64,000 nucleotides of DNA from Flavobacterium panici (GTDB lineage: Bacteria > Bacteroidota > Bacteroidia > Flavobacteriales > Flavobacteriaceae). Position numbers and translations under genes: made by a program. Below the pieces are notes generated by a model that had not been told where the DNA came from, searched no databases, and saw only the letters and a program-made list of their open reading frames with translations. The stretch covers positions 95,289-159,288 of the forward strand of contig NZ_CAIJDE010000038.1 in NCBI RefSeq assembly GCF_903819335.1. Direction: 5' to 3'. This document shows positions 16,261 to 25,883 of this stretch, one piece after another. Each line of letters starts with the position of its first letter. Positions within the stretch are counted from its first letter, which is position 1.

Positions 16261-17001
16261 ATGAATTTACTAGACTCTATAGATCAATCAAACTTACCAA
16301 AACATCTGGCCATTATTATGGACGGAAACGGGCGCTGGGCTAAACAACAAGGCTTTTTAAGAGCTTTTGGACATGAAAACGGCACCAAATCTGTAAAAAA
16401 AACAATTACAACTTGTGCCAAACTAGGTATTGAGTACCTAACGCTGTATGCTTTTTCTACAGAAAACTGGAATCGTCCTAAACTGGAAGTTGAGGCATTA
16501 ATGAAAATATTGATCAATTCCTTAAAAAAAGAGCTAGTTACACTTCAAGAAAACAATATCAGACTTAATGCTATTGGAAATCTTGATAAATTGCCAAAAT
16601 CGGCACAAAAGGAACTTTTAGACGTAATTGAGAAGACCAAAAACAATACCAGACTAACGTTAACCCTTGCTTTAAGCTATGGTTCCAGAGAGGAATTGGT
16701 AAATGCTGTTAGAGTGATTAGTGATAAAGTTAAAAATAATATAATTTCAATAGACACTATTGACGATTCAATTATAAATGAGCATCTTTACACGCAAAAT
16801 TTACCTGACGTAGATTTATTAATACGAACAAGTGGAGAACATAGAATAAGTAATTTTCTGTTGTGGCAGATTGCCTATGCTGAATTATATTTTACTAATG
16901 TCTTGTGGCCAGACTTTAAAGATCAAGATTTATATGAGGCTATTATTAGTTATCAAAAAAGAGAACGTAGATTTGGAAAAACCAGTGAACAAATTAAATA
17001 A
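16261..17001 (+). CDS. uppS: Isoprenyl (undecaprenyl) diphosphate synthase
   Basis: This 246-residue cis-prenyltransferase makes the C55 lipid carrier for peptidoglycan and surface polysaccharides. Motifs are IMDGNGRWAKQQG with catalytic Asp21, the helix YAFSTENW, and the C-terminal RTSGEHRISNFLLWQ. I chose the ATG at 16261 because it gives the usual short lead before HLAIIMDGNG; an in-frame upstream start would overlap the DUF6089 gene. It is followed almost without gap by bamA. Confidence 0.96.
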   Translation: MNLLDSIDQSNLPKHLAIIMDGNGRWAKQQGFLRAFGHENGTKSVKKTITTCAKLGIEYLTLYAFSTENWNRPKLEVEALMKILINSLKKELVTLQENNIRLNAIGNLDKLPKSAQKELLDVIEKTKNNTRLTLTLALSYGSREELVNAVRVISDKVKNNIISIDTIDDSIINEHLYTQNLPDVDLLIRTSGEHRISNFLLWQIAYAELYFTNVLWPDFKDQDLYEAIISYQKRERRFGKTSEQIK

Positions 17002-17008
17002 TTTTTTA

Positions 17009-19681
17009 GTGTTACAAAAAAGAATACCACAAATAATCTGTACCCTTTTACTATTGGGTAGTTTTTCACAAGTTAAAGCTCAAGATAGAGTTCCTTTTGA
17101 CCAAGGAAAAAAATATATTCTGGCTAAAGTTTCTGTTGTTGGTAAAATAAGCTTCAATGAGCAGACTGTTGTTACTTTCTCAGGCCTTCAAGTGGGGCAT
17201 GAAATAACAGTTCCGGGTGAAGAAATCACGGGCGCTATCAAAAAATTAGGTAAACTAGGTCTTTTCGACGAAATCTCTTTTTATATTAATAAGGTTCAAA
17301 ACGACAGTATTTATTTAGATTTAAATATTGTTGAACTTCCAAAATTAAATGAAGTTAAAATCACCGGCGTTAAGAAAAGTAAAGTCGAAGGATTAATTAA
17401 GGACAACAATTTAACTAAAAATAAAATTGTAAACGAAAACTTAATTACAACTACTAAAAATTACATCGAAAACAAGTATAAAAAAGACGGCTTTTACAAT
17501 ACAAAAGTTACCATTACTACTACTCCCGACAGTACTGCCGGAAATCAGGTAAACATGCTAGTGAGGGTAGATAAAGGAGATAAAGTTAAAATAAGCAGTA
17601 TTGATTTCATTGGAAACAAACAGCTTACCGATACAAAATTAAGAGCTGCGATGAAAGATACGAAACAAAAAAATCTGCTTCGTGTTTTTAAAGCGTCTAA
17701 ATTTATCCCTGAAAAATATAAAACTGACTTAGAAAAAGTTATAGCTGCTTACAAAGAAAAAGGATATCGTGATGCACGTATTATTTATGACTCTGTTACT
17801 TATAACAAAGACAAAAATATGCTTGCTATAAAAATTAATGTAGAAGAAGGAAACAAATATTACTTCGGAAATATTAAGTTTTTAGGAAATACCGTTTATT
17901 CAGATCAGCAGTTAAACCGTTATTTAGGGATCAAAAAAGGAGAAACTTATAATGGTGTTTTATTAGAAAAAAGAATCGCTGATAACACAAAACCTGACGG
18001 GGAAGATATCACGAACTTATACCAAAACAACGGTTATTTATTCTCTAAAATTAATGCTGTAGAGGTAAAAACTGTAAATGATACAATTGATTTTGAGATT
18101 AGAATTACAGAAGGTCCTATCGCCTATTTCAATAAAATCTATGTTACTGGAAATGACAAAACAAATGACCACGTTATTTACCGTGAGTTAAGAACTAAGC
18201 CAGGAAACAAGTACAGCAAAGAAGAATTAGTTAGAACTATTCGTGAGATTGGTCAATTAGGATTCTTTGATCCGGAGGCTATTAAACCAGAATTTAGAAA
18301 CGTTGATCCTGCTGCAGGAACAGTTGATATTGAATACCAATTAGTAGAAAAAGGATCCAGCCAGGTTGAACTTCAAGGAGGTTACGGCGGAGGAGGTTTT
18401 ATTGGAACTTTAGGTTTATCTTTCAACAACTTCTCGGCTAGAAAATTATTTGATAAAGATGCTTACAAACCGCTTCCTATGGGAGACGGACAAAAAGTAG
18501 CACTTCGTTTACAAGGAAGTACTTATTTCCAAACGTACAGTTTATCATTCTCTGAACCATGGTTTGGAGGTAAAAAACCAGTACAGTTTAGTTCATCAAT
18601 TTCATACAGTAAACAGTTCAATAACAATTATGTAACCAGAACTGTAGATAAAAGCCAAAGTTTTAATATTTTTACTGTTCAAGTTGGTTTAGCGAAACGT
18701 TTAACGGTGCCGGATGATTATTTCGTTCTTTCACAATCTGTAAGTTATCAGCATTATGACTTAAACAATTACTATACAGGATTGTTTACATTTGGTAACG
18801 GAGCATCTAGAAACCTTGCTTATACAATAGGAATCTCAAGAAGTAATAAAGGGGTTAACCCAATATTCCCAACTTATGGTTCTGAATTTAGCATCTCTGC
18901 AAAAGTTACGCCTCCATACTCATTATTTAATGGGGTTAATTACGGAGATTTAGGAAATCAAAAAGAATATAAAGCACAATACACAGGCGAAAACAAATCT
19001 GACGACTTTGGCCAGCCTCTTAACAAAGGAGATTATTACAAAACCGATAGTTCAGGAAAAATATCAAGCGTTGGATCAGATTATGCAAGCGCAGATACTG
19101 ATGCTGCAAAGGTCGATCAAAAGAAATATAACTGGTTAGAATACTATAAAGTAAAATTTAAAGCAGACTGGTATACTAAAGTGTATGGAAAATTAGTTTT
19201 AAGAACATTAACAGAATTTGGTTTCTTAGGAGCTTATGATCAATCAAGAGGAGTTGTTCCGTTTGAGCGTTTCTATTTAGGAGGAGATGGAATGGCAAAC
19301 TATTCAATGGACGGTAGAGAAACAATACAATTAAGAGGTTATCCGAACAACTCGCTGACACCTGTTAATTCATTGGGACAACAGATTGGAGCTACTGTGT
19401 ATAACAAATTCTCGATGGAATTACGTTATCCTATTACACTAAAATCGTCTGCATCGATTTATGCATTGACGTTTTTAGAAGCAGGTTCATCATATCCATC
19501 GTTTAAAGATTACAATCCGTTTGATTTAAATCGTTCTGCTGGTGCTGGTTTACGTGTATTCATGCCTGCATTTGGATTATTAGGAATTGATTTCGGTTAC
19601 GGTTTTGATGCTCTTCCAGGGTCTGTTACAAACAAGGCAAATGGATGGGAAACACATTTTATTATTGGTCAACAGTTTTAG
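17009..19681 (+). CDS. bamA: Outer-membrane protein assembly factor BamA
   Basis: This is the central barrel of the BAM complex that inserts outer-membrane proteins. The N-terminal half contains about five POTRA repeats (for example VSVVGKISFNEQTVVTFSGL and YVTGNDKTNDHVIYRELRTK). The C-terminal half is an Omp85 barrel with the loop motif LRGYPNNS, the VRGF-type signature. The start is uncertain. GTG at 17009 gives a compact signal peptide ending QVKA and lies 7 bp after uppS. TTG at 16973 or an upstream start would overlap uppS. The barrel ends in HFIIGQQF. Confidence 0.95.
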   Translation: MLQKRIPQIICTLLLLGSFSQVKAQDRVPFDQGKKYILAKVSVVGKISFNEQTVVTFSGLQVGHEITVPGEEITGAIKKLGKLGLFDEISFYINKVQNDSIYLDLNIVELPKLNEVKITGVKKSKVEGLIKDNNLTKNKIVNENLITTTKNYIENKYKKDGFYNTKVTITTTPDSTAGNQVNMLVRVDKGDKVKISSIDFIGNKQLTDTKLRAAMKDTKQKNLLRVFKASKFIPEKYKTDLEKVIAAYKEKGYRDARIIYDSVTYNKDKNMLAIKINVEEGNKYYFGNIKFLGNTVYSDQQLNRYLGIKKGETYNGVLLEKRIADNTKPDGEDITNLYQNNGYLFSKINAVEVKTVNDTIDFEIRITEGPIAYFNKIYVTGNDKTNDHVIYRELRTKPGNKYSKEELVRTIREIGQLGFFDPEAIKPEFRNVDPAAGTVDIEYQLVEKGSSQVELQGGYGGGGFIGTLGLSFNNFSARKLFDKDAYKPLPMGDGQKVALRLQGSTYFQTYSLSFSEPWFGGKKPVQFSSSISYSKQFNNNYVTRTVDKSQSFNIFTVQVGLAKRLTVPDDYFVLSQSVSYQHYDLNNYYTGLFTFGNGASRNLAYTIGISRSNKGVNPIFPTYGSEFSISAKVTPPYSLFNGVNYGDLGNQKEYKAQYTGENKSDDFGQPLNKGDYYKTDSSGKISSVGSDYASADTDAAKVDQKKYNWLEYYKVKFKADWYTKVYGKLVLRTLTEFGFLGAYDQSRGVVPFERFYLGGDGMANYSMDGRETIQLRGYPNNSLTPVNSLGQQIGATVYNKFSMELRYPITLKSSASIYALTFLEAGSSYPSFKDYNPFDLNRSAGAGLRVFMPAFGLLGIDFGYGFDALPGSVTNKANGWETHFIIGQQF

Positions 19682-19740
19682 TGCGGGTTTTAGTACAAAT
19701 TTTAATACCTTTGGCTAAAAATTCAAAATAAAGTAATGTT

Positions 19741-20784
19741 ATGAAACAACGGTTTTTATTTATATTTTTAGTCTTGATTGCAGTAAATACAATTCAGGGT
19801 CAAGGTAAAACGACTAGAATCGGTTACATTGATATGGAATATATTTTGGAAAATGTTTCTGATTACAAAGAAGCAAAATCACAATTAGAGCTAAAAGCTC
19901 AAAAGTGGAAGCAAGAAATAGAAGCCAAAAAATTAAACATCAATACGCTTAAAGAAAATCTTAAGGCGGAAAAAGCTTTATTGACTAAAGAATTAATTGA
20001 TGAAAGAGAAACTGAAATAAAATTTCAGGAAAACGAAATGCTGGAGTATCAGCAAAAACAATTTGGTGCTGATGGAAATTTAATGAGACAGAAATCAGCT
20101 TTAGCAAAGCCAATTCAGGATCAGGTTTTTACAGCTGTTCAAGATATTGCCGAAGCTAAAAATTATGATTTCATTTTTGATAAATCGTCAGATTTGACAA
20201 TGCTTTTTAGCAATAAAAGATTCGATATTAGTGATCAGGTACTGCGTATTTTAAACAGAACTGATAAAAGAGAACAATTGACTAAAAAACAATTGAAAGA
20301 TCAGGAAGCTAAGGAAAGTAAAGAAAATGCAATTGATGAAAATCCGGCAATGGCAGATCGTCAAAAAGCATTAGATGAAAAGAGAACTGCAAGAGAAAAA
20401 CTGATTGAAGACAGAAGACTGGAGCAGGAAGCTAAGAAAAAAGAATACGACGACAGAAGAAAAGCAATTCAGGCAGAACGAGAAGCTAAAAAAAATGGCA
20501 CGGTTTCTGAACCAGCAAAAACAACCGAGGCAGCAAAAACAACTGAAACGGCTAAACCTGGAGAAACAGCTAAACCTGCGACAACAACTACTGAGCCTGC
20601 GACAACAACTACTGAGCCTGCGACAACAGAACCTGCAGTAGATAAAGCGGCAGAAAGACAAAAACTTTACGAACAGCGTAAAAAAGAATTAGAAGAGAGA
20701 AGAAAAAAAATACTCGAAGAACGAGAAGCGGCTAAAAAAGCAAAAGAGGCCGAAACACAAAAAACAAATACGACCAATAATTAA
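19741..20784 (+). CDS. OmpH/Skp-family periplasmic chaperone with long charged tail
   Basis: This 347-residue protein has a signal peptide ending IQGQ. Residues 20-175 form the OmpH/Skp domain: a short beta segment (IGYIDMEYILENV), long helical coiled-coil arms, and YDFIFDKSSDLTMLFSN returning to the body. Skp holds unfolded outer-membrane proteins on the way to BAM. The C-terminal 150 residues are unusual: highly charged helix interrupted by an alanine-threonine-proline stretch (EPATTTTEP copies). It sits directly after bamA and before a normal-length paralogue. Confidence 0.9.
   Translation: MKQRFLFIFLVLIAVNTIQGQGKTTRIGYIDMEYILENVSDYKEAKSQLELKAQKWKQEIEAKKLNINTLKENLKAEKALLTKELIDERETEIKFQENEMLEYQQKQFGADGNLMRQKSALAKPIQDQVFTAVQDIAEAKNYDFIFDKSSDLTMLFSNKRFDISDQVLRILNRTDKREQLTKKQLKDQEAKESKENAIDENPAMADRQKALDEKRTAREKLIEDRRLEQEAKKKEYDDRRKAIQAEREAKKNGTVSEPAKTTEAAKTTETAKPGETAKPATTTTEPATTTTEPATTEPAVDKAAERQKLYEQRKKELEERRKKILEEREAAKKAKEAETQKTNTTNN
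20575..20633 (+). repeat. 21-bp tandem repeat inside the OmpH-like gene
   Basis: Copies beginning CCTGCGACAACA start at 20575, 20596 and 20617 (the last partial), exactly 21 bp apart. They encode PATTTTE units in a disordered linker. Confidence 0.8.
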
Positions 20785-20797
20785 TTAATTTTTTAAA

Positions 20798-21301
20798 ATG
20801 ATGAAACAAATCAAAACTTTACTAATTGCTGCAATACTTATTTTAGGAGCAAGTAATACAATGAACGCACAGGCGAAGGTTGCCCATGTTGATGTTAGCG
20901 AGATTATGTCGAAAATGCCTGCTATGCTAGATGCTCAAAATCAACTGCAAAAATTAAGTGGGACATATGATGCTGAATACAAAAAAATGGTTGACGAATA
21001 CCAAACAAAAATCAAAAAGTATGAAGCTGAAGCAGCAACTGTAACTGAGGCTGTAAACGGTGATCGTTCTAAAGAAGTTCAGGATATGCAAAAAAGAATT
21101 GTTGACTACAGAGACAATGCTCAAAAAGAACTTCAACAAAAAGAAACTGATATCGTAAAACCTTTAATGGAAAAAGTAAGAGCTTCTATCCAAAAAGTTG
21201 GTAAAGCTAAAGGTTTCCAATATGTTTTAGATGGTTCTACTCTTCTATTAGCTGATGGTCCAAACATTACTGCTGACGTGAAAAAAGACTTAGGATTCTA
21301 A
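20798..21301 (+). CDS. OmpH/Skp-family periplasmic chaperone
   Basis: This 167-residue protein has the standard Skp length. A signal peptide ends NAQAK, followed by VAHVDVSEIMSKMPAM and two long amphipathic helices (about 45-115). The closing KGFQYVLDGSTLLLADGPN is typical of OmpH. It is predicted to be a trimeric periplasmic holdase for outer-membrane proteins. It lies 13 bp after its long paralogue and ends at a strong terminator, so it closes the DUF6089-uppS-bamA-ompH-ompH operon. Confidence 0.94.
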   Translation: MMKQIKTLLIAAILILGASNTMNAQAKVAHVDVSEIMSKMPAMLDAQNQLQKLSGTYDAEYKKMVDEYQTKIKKYEAEAATVTEAVNGDRSKEVQDMQKRIVDYRDNAQKELQQKETDIVKPLMEKVRASIQKVGKAKGFQYVLDGSTLLLADGPNITADVKKDLGF

Positions 21302-21321
21302 TAAACGAATTCCTTTAATTA

Positions 21322-21359
21322 AACTGCTTAAATTTTAAAAATTTAAGCAGTTTTTTTTT
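21322..21359 (+). terminator. Rho-independent terminator after the ompH genes
   Basis: AACTGCTTAAAT pairs exactly with its complement across a short AT loop, followed by nine T. It ends the bamA-ompH operon and separates murI. Confidence 0.9.
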
Positions 21360-21437
21360 ACATTTATTTAAAATTAAAATCCATTAATATTTCCAGATTT
21401 CTACTAAATTGGAATATATTTTTATTTCAAAAAATAC

Positions 21438-21445
21438 TAATTTTG
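21438..21445 (+). promoter_or_regulatory. Putative murI -7 element almost touching the ATG
   Basis: TAATTTTG matches TAnnTTTG and ends only 4 bp before the murI ATG. Transcription would then begin at or next to the start codon. A TTG at 21409-21411 is the nearest -33 candidate, with a long 26-bp spacer. Confidence 0.45.
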
Positions 21446-21449
21446 TATT

Positions 21450-22226
21450 ATGACAAACAATAATCCTATAGGCGTTTTCGACTCTGGTATTGGAGGAACT
21501 TCAATCTGGAAAGAAATTCACGATTTACTTCCAAACGAAAAAACAATTTATTTAGCCGATAGCAAAAATGCTCCCTACGGTCAAAAAACAAAAGAAGAGA
21601 TTGTTGCCTTAAGTAAAAAAAATGTAGAGTTTTTACTTGAAAATAATTGCAAATTAATTGTCGTAGCATGCAACACTGCAACAACAAATGCAATTTGGGA
21701 ACTTCGTAATGATTATGATATACCGTTTATAGGAATTGAACCTGCAATAAAACCTGCTGCCAATAATTCTAAAACGCAGGTTATTGGAATCCTGGCTACA
21801 AAAGGAACCTTAAACAGTGAACTGTTTAATAAAACTGCAGAGATGTTTCAGCATACTACAATTATTGAGCAGGTTGGTTACGGTCTGGTTAAATTAATTG
21901 AAGATGGCAATTTATATTCTCCAGAAATGACTCAATTATTAGAGGAATATTTACAGCCTATGATCGATGCTAATATTGATTATCTTGTTTTAGGCTGCAG
22001 CCATTATCCTTATTTAATTCCGCAGATTAAAAAGATACTTCCGGATCACATTCAAATCATAGATTCTGGAGAGGCAGTAGCAAGACAAACACAAAATATT
22101 TTGCGTGAAAAAGTCGGTTTTACTGACACTCCAAAAAGTGAACCTATATTTTATGTCAATTCAAATCCAGCGGTTTTAAAATCTATTTTAGAAGATAAAT
22201 ATCCGGTAATTGAAAAAGACTTTTAA
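21450..22226 (+). CDS. murI: Glutamate racemase
   Basis: This 258-residue enzyme makes D-glutamate for peptidoglycan. The N-terminal PIGVFDSGIGGTS and the paired catalytic cysteines Cys74 (VVACNTATTNA) and Cys183 (LGCSHYPYL) are present. The start is fixed by the conserved N-terminal motif five residues in. It ends immediately against the stop of the convergent outer-membrane gene with no bases between. It appears to be transcribed separately from the bamA operon. Confidence 0.97.
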   Translation: MTNNNPIGVFDSGIGGTSIWKEIHDLLPNEKTIYLADSKNAPYGQKTKEEIVALSKKNVEFLLENNCKLIVVACNTATTNAIWELRNDYDIPFIGIEPAIKPAANNSKTQVIGILATKGTLNSELFNKTAEMFQHTTIIEQVGYGLVKLIEDGNLYSPEMTQLLEEYLQPMIDANIDYLVLGCSHYPYLIPQIKKILPDHIQIIDSGEAVARQTQNILREKVGFTDTPKSEPIFYVNSNPAVLKSILEDKYPVIEKDF

Positions 22227-23465
22227 TTAATCAAACTTTCGTTTCACAAACCAAATTCCATCTAAAGATAAATTAAGGGTTATCTTATGATAATTTTCTT
22301 TAATAAGATTTTCTGATATCCTGCCTCTTTGACCATAGGAATATGAAATATTTAGGGACGAAGAGGTATTTTCGATTGGCAGATTAACTCCCACAGAAAT
22401 TGAGGCGTTGTTAACTCTTTTTCCGTCAACTTCAAGATAACCGGTATCAAAATTTGCTCCCGCAGAATAGGTTATCCTATCCCAATATTTACGAATATTT
22501 CTATTAGCATTGAAGTACGAAAATCCAAGGGCAAATCTGTCCTGATTTACAAAATCTCCATAAAGATCAGACTGCCTGGTATCATTCCACAAACTTTTTT
22601 CGTAATCTAACGTCATGTTCAAAACATTCTTAAATCGCTTGCTGATCCCTACTCCTATTTCTAAAGGCATATAATAATCATCCACATCCGAAGCTGTTTC
22701 AGACTCAATAACATTAACAACTCCATCTGCAGATGTTTGAACAGATTGAACTTTTGAGCCTTTAATTTGTGCCGGAAGTTTAAAAGTTGTTCCAATTGTC
22801 AATGTGGAATCTATTTTATACTGCGTTCCTAAAGTAGCACGAAATCCGCTGTAATCTGTTTTTTTATGAACATTAGTAATTGAATTCAAAATAGTAAAGG
22901 TGCGGTCGTCTGTAATATTTCCAAATAACAAAGCGGCAGTAGCTCCAACAGTCAGCTTTTTACCAAAACGATATCCATAGGAAAAATCAAAATCATTTAA
23001 TCCTCCTGAACCAGCTGCAGACAAATTATACGATTCCTTACTATCTGCAATAGGCAGTAAAAGATTTGAAATTTTATACGTAGAACTCGAATACGGTTTA
23101 AGTGCAATACTAAAACCTGAATTCTTAGTTACGGGAAAAGCAAAAGCTAAATGAGAAAACTGAAAGTTATTTCGCTTCTCGGTTTTGGATTTACTTTGGT
23201 ATGTTGTTCCAATAGCTTTTCCGCCCACATCAAGCATAAAATGATTTAAAGGCATAAACCCTAAAGACGCCGGATTTAGATTATTAATAAAACCTTCTGA
23301 AGGCAAAGCGATTCCGGAAGATCCAATTGATGAAATCGCACCAAAATCGGCATCATACACACTTCCTAAACCATACAATGAATAGGGCGAACTCGAAATA
23401 CTTTGAGAAAATGAAGTCAGCGCCATTAAAATGAAGCAGCTTACAAAAATTATTTTCTTTTTCAT
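22227..23465 (-). CDS. Predicted outer-membrane beta-barrel protein
   Basis: This 412-residue protein has a signal peptide ending SFSQS. The mature start is SSSPYSLYGLGSVYDADFGA, and NNLNPASLGFMPL recalls FadL/PorV-like barrels. Alternating amphipathic strands run to the C-terminus (HKITLNLSLDGIWFVKRKFD). I cannot give a function. It abuts the DUF4270 lipoprotein gene with no spacer (stop of one next to ATG of the other), so the pair is translated from one message and probably acts together in the outer membrane. Confidence 0.85.
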   Translation of the reverse strand: MKKKIIFVSCFILMALTSFSQSISSSPYSLYGLGSVYDADFGAISSIGSSGIALPSEGFINNLNPASLGFMPLNHFMLDVGGKAIGTTYQSKSKTEKRNNFQFSHLAFAFPVTKNSGFSIALKPYSSSTYKISNLLLPIADSKESYNLSAAGSGGLNDFDFSYGYRFGKKLTVGATAALLFGNITDDRTFTILNSITNVHKKTDYSGFRATLGTQYKIDSTLTIGTTFKLPAQIKGSKVQSVQTSADGVVNVIESETASDVDDYYMPLEIGVGISKRFKNVLNMTLDYEKSLWNDTRQSDLYGDFVNQDRFALGFSYFNANRNIRKYWDRITYSAGANFDTGYLEVDGKRVNNASISVGVNLPIENTSSSLNISYSYGQRGRISENLIKENYHKITLNLSLDGIWFVKRKFD

Positions 23466-24794
23466 TTAATAGGAGAGGTAATAAATTTTTATTAGAATTT
23501 TATTTTCGGGATGTTTTTGATCTCCTAAAACAAGTCTGTTAACTGATTTAGAAATTCCGGGCAATGTTAATATCAGGGATGATCTTGAATCTGACGCTTT
23601 CAGCATTTCCTTTTGTAAAAAACTGCCCAGCGGAATGGTATAACCTATATTTTCATTAAACTCATCACTTTTCTGGCTCAAAGTTCCATAAACTGCCGCT
23701 CCTGCAGCATTAAGCAAACTGCCGCTAATTCTGTTTAAATTATCGCCTACATATACTTTTAAAGAATCTGCCAGAGGATATTTATTAGAATACGAATTGT
23801 TTACAGGTTTTATAAACATTTGAGCGTCGACAATGGCTCCGTTACTTGAAATATTTTTAAGCTGCTTTATATTCGGAAAATCAATACGGCAGGCAACTCC
23901 GCTTCCAGACTGAATAAAACCTTGTTTATTGGTTAAGGAACTTGAAAGTTTACTGGTCGAAACGGGTAAATTTTGAATTATAGTTCCTGTTTTATCGAGC
24001 GATATAGAGTTAAATTGTGTCGCTGTATTTGACATCAAAAAATCGATAAAAAAAGAATCGGCATCTGTGTCACCCTGATATTTGGAATAATACATTCGAA
24101 CTTTACTGGTAGCAGTATGAAATCCTATTACACTTGATGAATTAGAACTTGAAGGAACAAGCACTAATCCTTTTAAATATTCAGTAAGATTATCTAAACC
24201 TGTAATTTCTCTCTTTTTTATTTTTTGAAAGAGCGCTTCTCCAAAATCCTTACTCATTTTAATATTAATAGAATCTTTTTCTATTGGACGGGGTTTGTAC
24301 GAAACAGTACCCAGACTTTCGTCGCTGTAGGTTAAAGTGGAGTTATTGTAAAAACTATCATCGTCTTTATTTGGCTTTACTTTTTGGGTTAATCGATGAA
24401 TATCAAATTTTTGAACCTGAGTAGTATCTCCGTAATAATAGTTATCATATTTTAAAATCATGGAAATAGAATCAAAAACAAAATTTACAGTCTCAGTATC
24501 TGAACCTGAATTATTCAAGGCATAAGAACTGGCAGAAAGCTGGAAATAACTGTTTGATTTTACTTTTCCTAAAATAGGATCATCATAATTACCTATTAAA
24601 ATTCGGCTTTGTCCCGAAGTAATAAGTGAATCGAAATTTATAGTTGACATTTCGACCGTAAGCGTGTCGATCATCACTACTTTATTATTTATAGCCAAAT
24701 AATCTGAACCTACAACAAAATTTCCTTCATCAGTATCTGTACCGCAGGAAAATATAGTAAAAGCAAAAACTAACATTAATAAAAACTTGCCCAT
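23466..24794 (-). CDS. DUF4270 family lipoprotein
   Basis: This protein has about 442 residues from the ATG at 24794, giving MGKFLLMLVFAFTIFSC with the lipobox cysteine at 17; an upstream in-frame ATG at 24812 adds six residues. GTDTDEG follows the cysteine, consistent with surface lipoprotein export. The body, with GQSRILIGNYDDPILGKVKS near the start and YPLADSLKVYVGDN later, fits DUF4270, a Bacteroidota family of unknown function. It is co-transcribed with the barrel gene downstream and divergent from the DUF6268/Kelch/DUF4907/LytTR genes. Confidence 0.85.
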   Translation of the reverse strand: MGKFLLMLVFAFTIFSCGTDTDEGNFVVGSDYLAINNKVVMIDTLTVEMSTINFDSLITSGQSRILIGNYDDPILGKVKSNSYFQLSASSYALNNSGSDTETVNFVFDSISMILKYDNYYYGDTTQVQKFDIHRLTQKVKPNKDDDSFYNNSTLTYSDESLGTVSYKPRPIEKDSINIKMSKDFGEALFQKIKKREITGLDNLTEYLKGLVLVPSSSNSSSVIGFHTATSKVRMYYSKYQGDTDADSFFIDFLMSNTATQFNSISLDKTGTIIQNLPVSTSKLSSSLTNKQGFIQSGSGVACRIDFPNIKQLKNISSNGAIVDAQMFIKPVNNSYSNKYPLADSLKVYVGDNLNRISGSLLNAAGAAVYGTLSQKSDEFNENIGYTIPLGSFLQKEMLKASDSRSSLILTLPGISKSVNRLVLGDQKHPENKILIKIYYLSY

Positions 24795-25024
24795 AATCAA
24801 TTTTTTGAGCAAATATAAAATGCCGTCTTCTGTAGCACACTATAACATATACAGTCACGTGTTTTTAGACTATCAAAGGCGAAAAAACATCTACAATGGA
24901 ATATCGCAAATAAATATTTCATTCGACCTTAAAAAAGGCTGTTTTGTCTATCAAAAAGAGTCATACATATATCTTCTTTTTTTTAAAACCTTCTCCAACC
25001 TACTTTTGAACCAATAAATAAGTA

Positions 25025-25867
25025 ATGAAAATAAGGTTTATAATTTGTTCGGTTTTTTTAGTGTCATTTCTAAATATGAAAGCGCAGGAAAATTTTTCAG
25101 TACAGCTGAATTTGAAAACAGAGCCTACTAACAAAATTGATTTTACTGAAACAAGTATTGGTGTTTCGTTCAACAAAAAAATAAGTTCAAAAAGCCTGAT
25201 TACAAATACGCTGGAATATTCGAATTTGAATGTAAACTATGATTTAGGTCATTATGAATCCTTTGAAGATTTTGACAAGTTACAGCAGATTAAGAACAAA
25301 TTTGAATTTTCGCAGGAAATATCAAATTCGACAAAACTGAATTTTGCGGTTACGCCAACGTTCAGTTTTCAGGAAAATTTAGGTTTTTCTGATTTTACAC
25401 TTTTAGGAAGTTTTGAAATAAAACAGGAATTAAGTTCAAAAATGACTTTAAGTATTGGAGCCGCAAGAACCAGCGTTTTTGGAAACCCAAAATTTCTGCC
25501 GTCAGCCTCTTTAAATTATAAAATGAATGACAACGCTAATGTGCTGATTGGTTTTCCGGATTCAAGGATTTCGTATTCGAATAACATACGCAACAAGTTT
25601 AGTTTAAGTAACAGCTTCAACGGAAGTTTTTACAATTTAAATATTCAGAATGAAATAGATAAAAATGCGGCAAAAGCAACTTTATCACAAATGACAACCT
25701 CATTTGAATATGAGAGAAATGTCGATAAAAACTGGTTTTTAAATTTTAAAGCCGGATATGATTTTGACAAAAAATACAAATTAACCGATGGTGATAATCA
25801 TACTCTTTATGATTTCAACATAAGCAACGGATACATTTTAGGAATTGGGATCAAATACAAACAATAA
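25025..25867 (+). CDS. Outer-membrane beta-barrel protein (DUF6268-like)
   Basis: This 280-residue protein has a signal peptide ending NMKAQ. The mature part is a run of amphipathic strands (FSVQLNLKTEPTNKIDF; LNFAVTPTFSFQENLGFSDF; ILGIGIKYKQ at the end). This is the pattern of DUF6268-type barrels, though the assignment is tentative. It starts a same-strand set with a Kelch lipoprotein (16-bp gap), a DUF4907 lipoprotein and a two-component pair. No clear promoter box is visible in the 210 bp upstream. Confidence 0.78.
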   Translation: MKIRFIICSVFLVSFLNMKAQENFSVQLNLKTEPTNKIDFTETSIGVSFNKKISSKSLITNTLEYSNLNVNYDLGHYESFEDFDKLQQIKNKFEFSQEISNSTKLNFAVTPTFSFQENLGFSDFTLLGSFEIKQELSSKMTLSIGAARTSVFGNPKFLPSASLNYKMNDNANVLIGFPDSRISYSNNIRNKFSLSNSFNGSFYNLNIQNEIDKNAAKATLSQMTTSFEYERNVDKNWFLNFKAGYDFDKKYKLTDGDNHTLYDFNISNGYILGIGIKYKQ

Positions 25868-25883
25868 ATAAATTTTAAACACT

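Noticed and set aside
20371..20661. 96-codon minus-strand frame rich in Cys, Ser and Phe
   Set aside because: It is the antisense of the low-complexity tail of the OmpH-like gene; its composition simply mirrors the AAA/GAA-rich coding strand.
24787..25017. 76-codon plus-strand frame in the DUF4270/barrel spacer
   Set aside because: It overlaps the start of the DUF4270 signal sequence, shows no family resemblance and has no promoter or ribosome-binding support.
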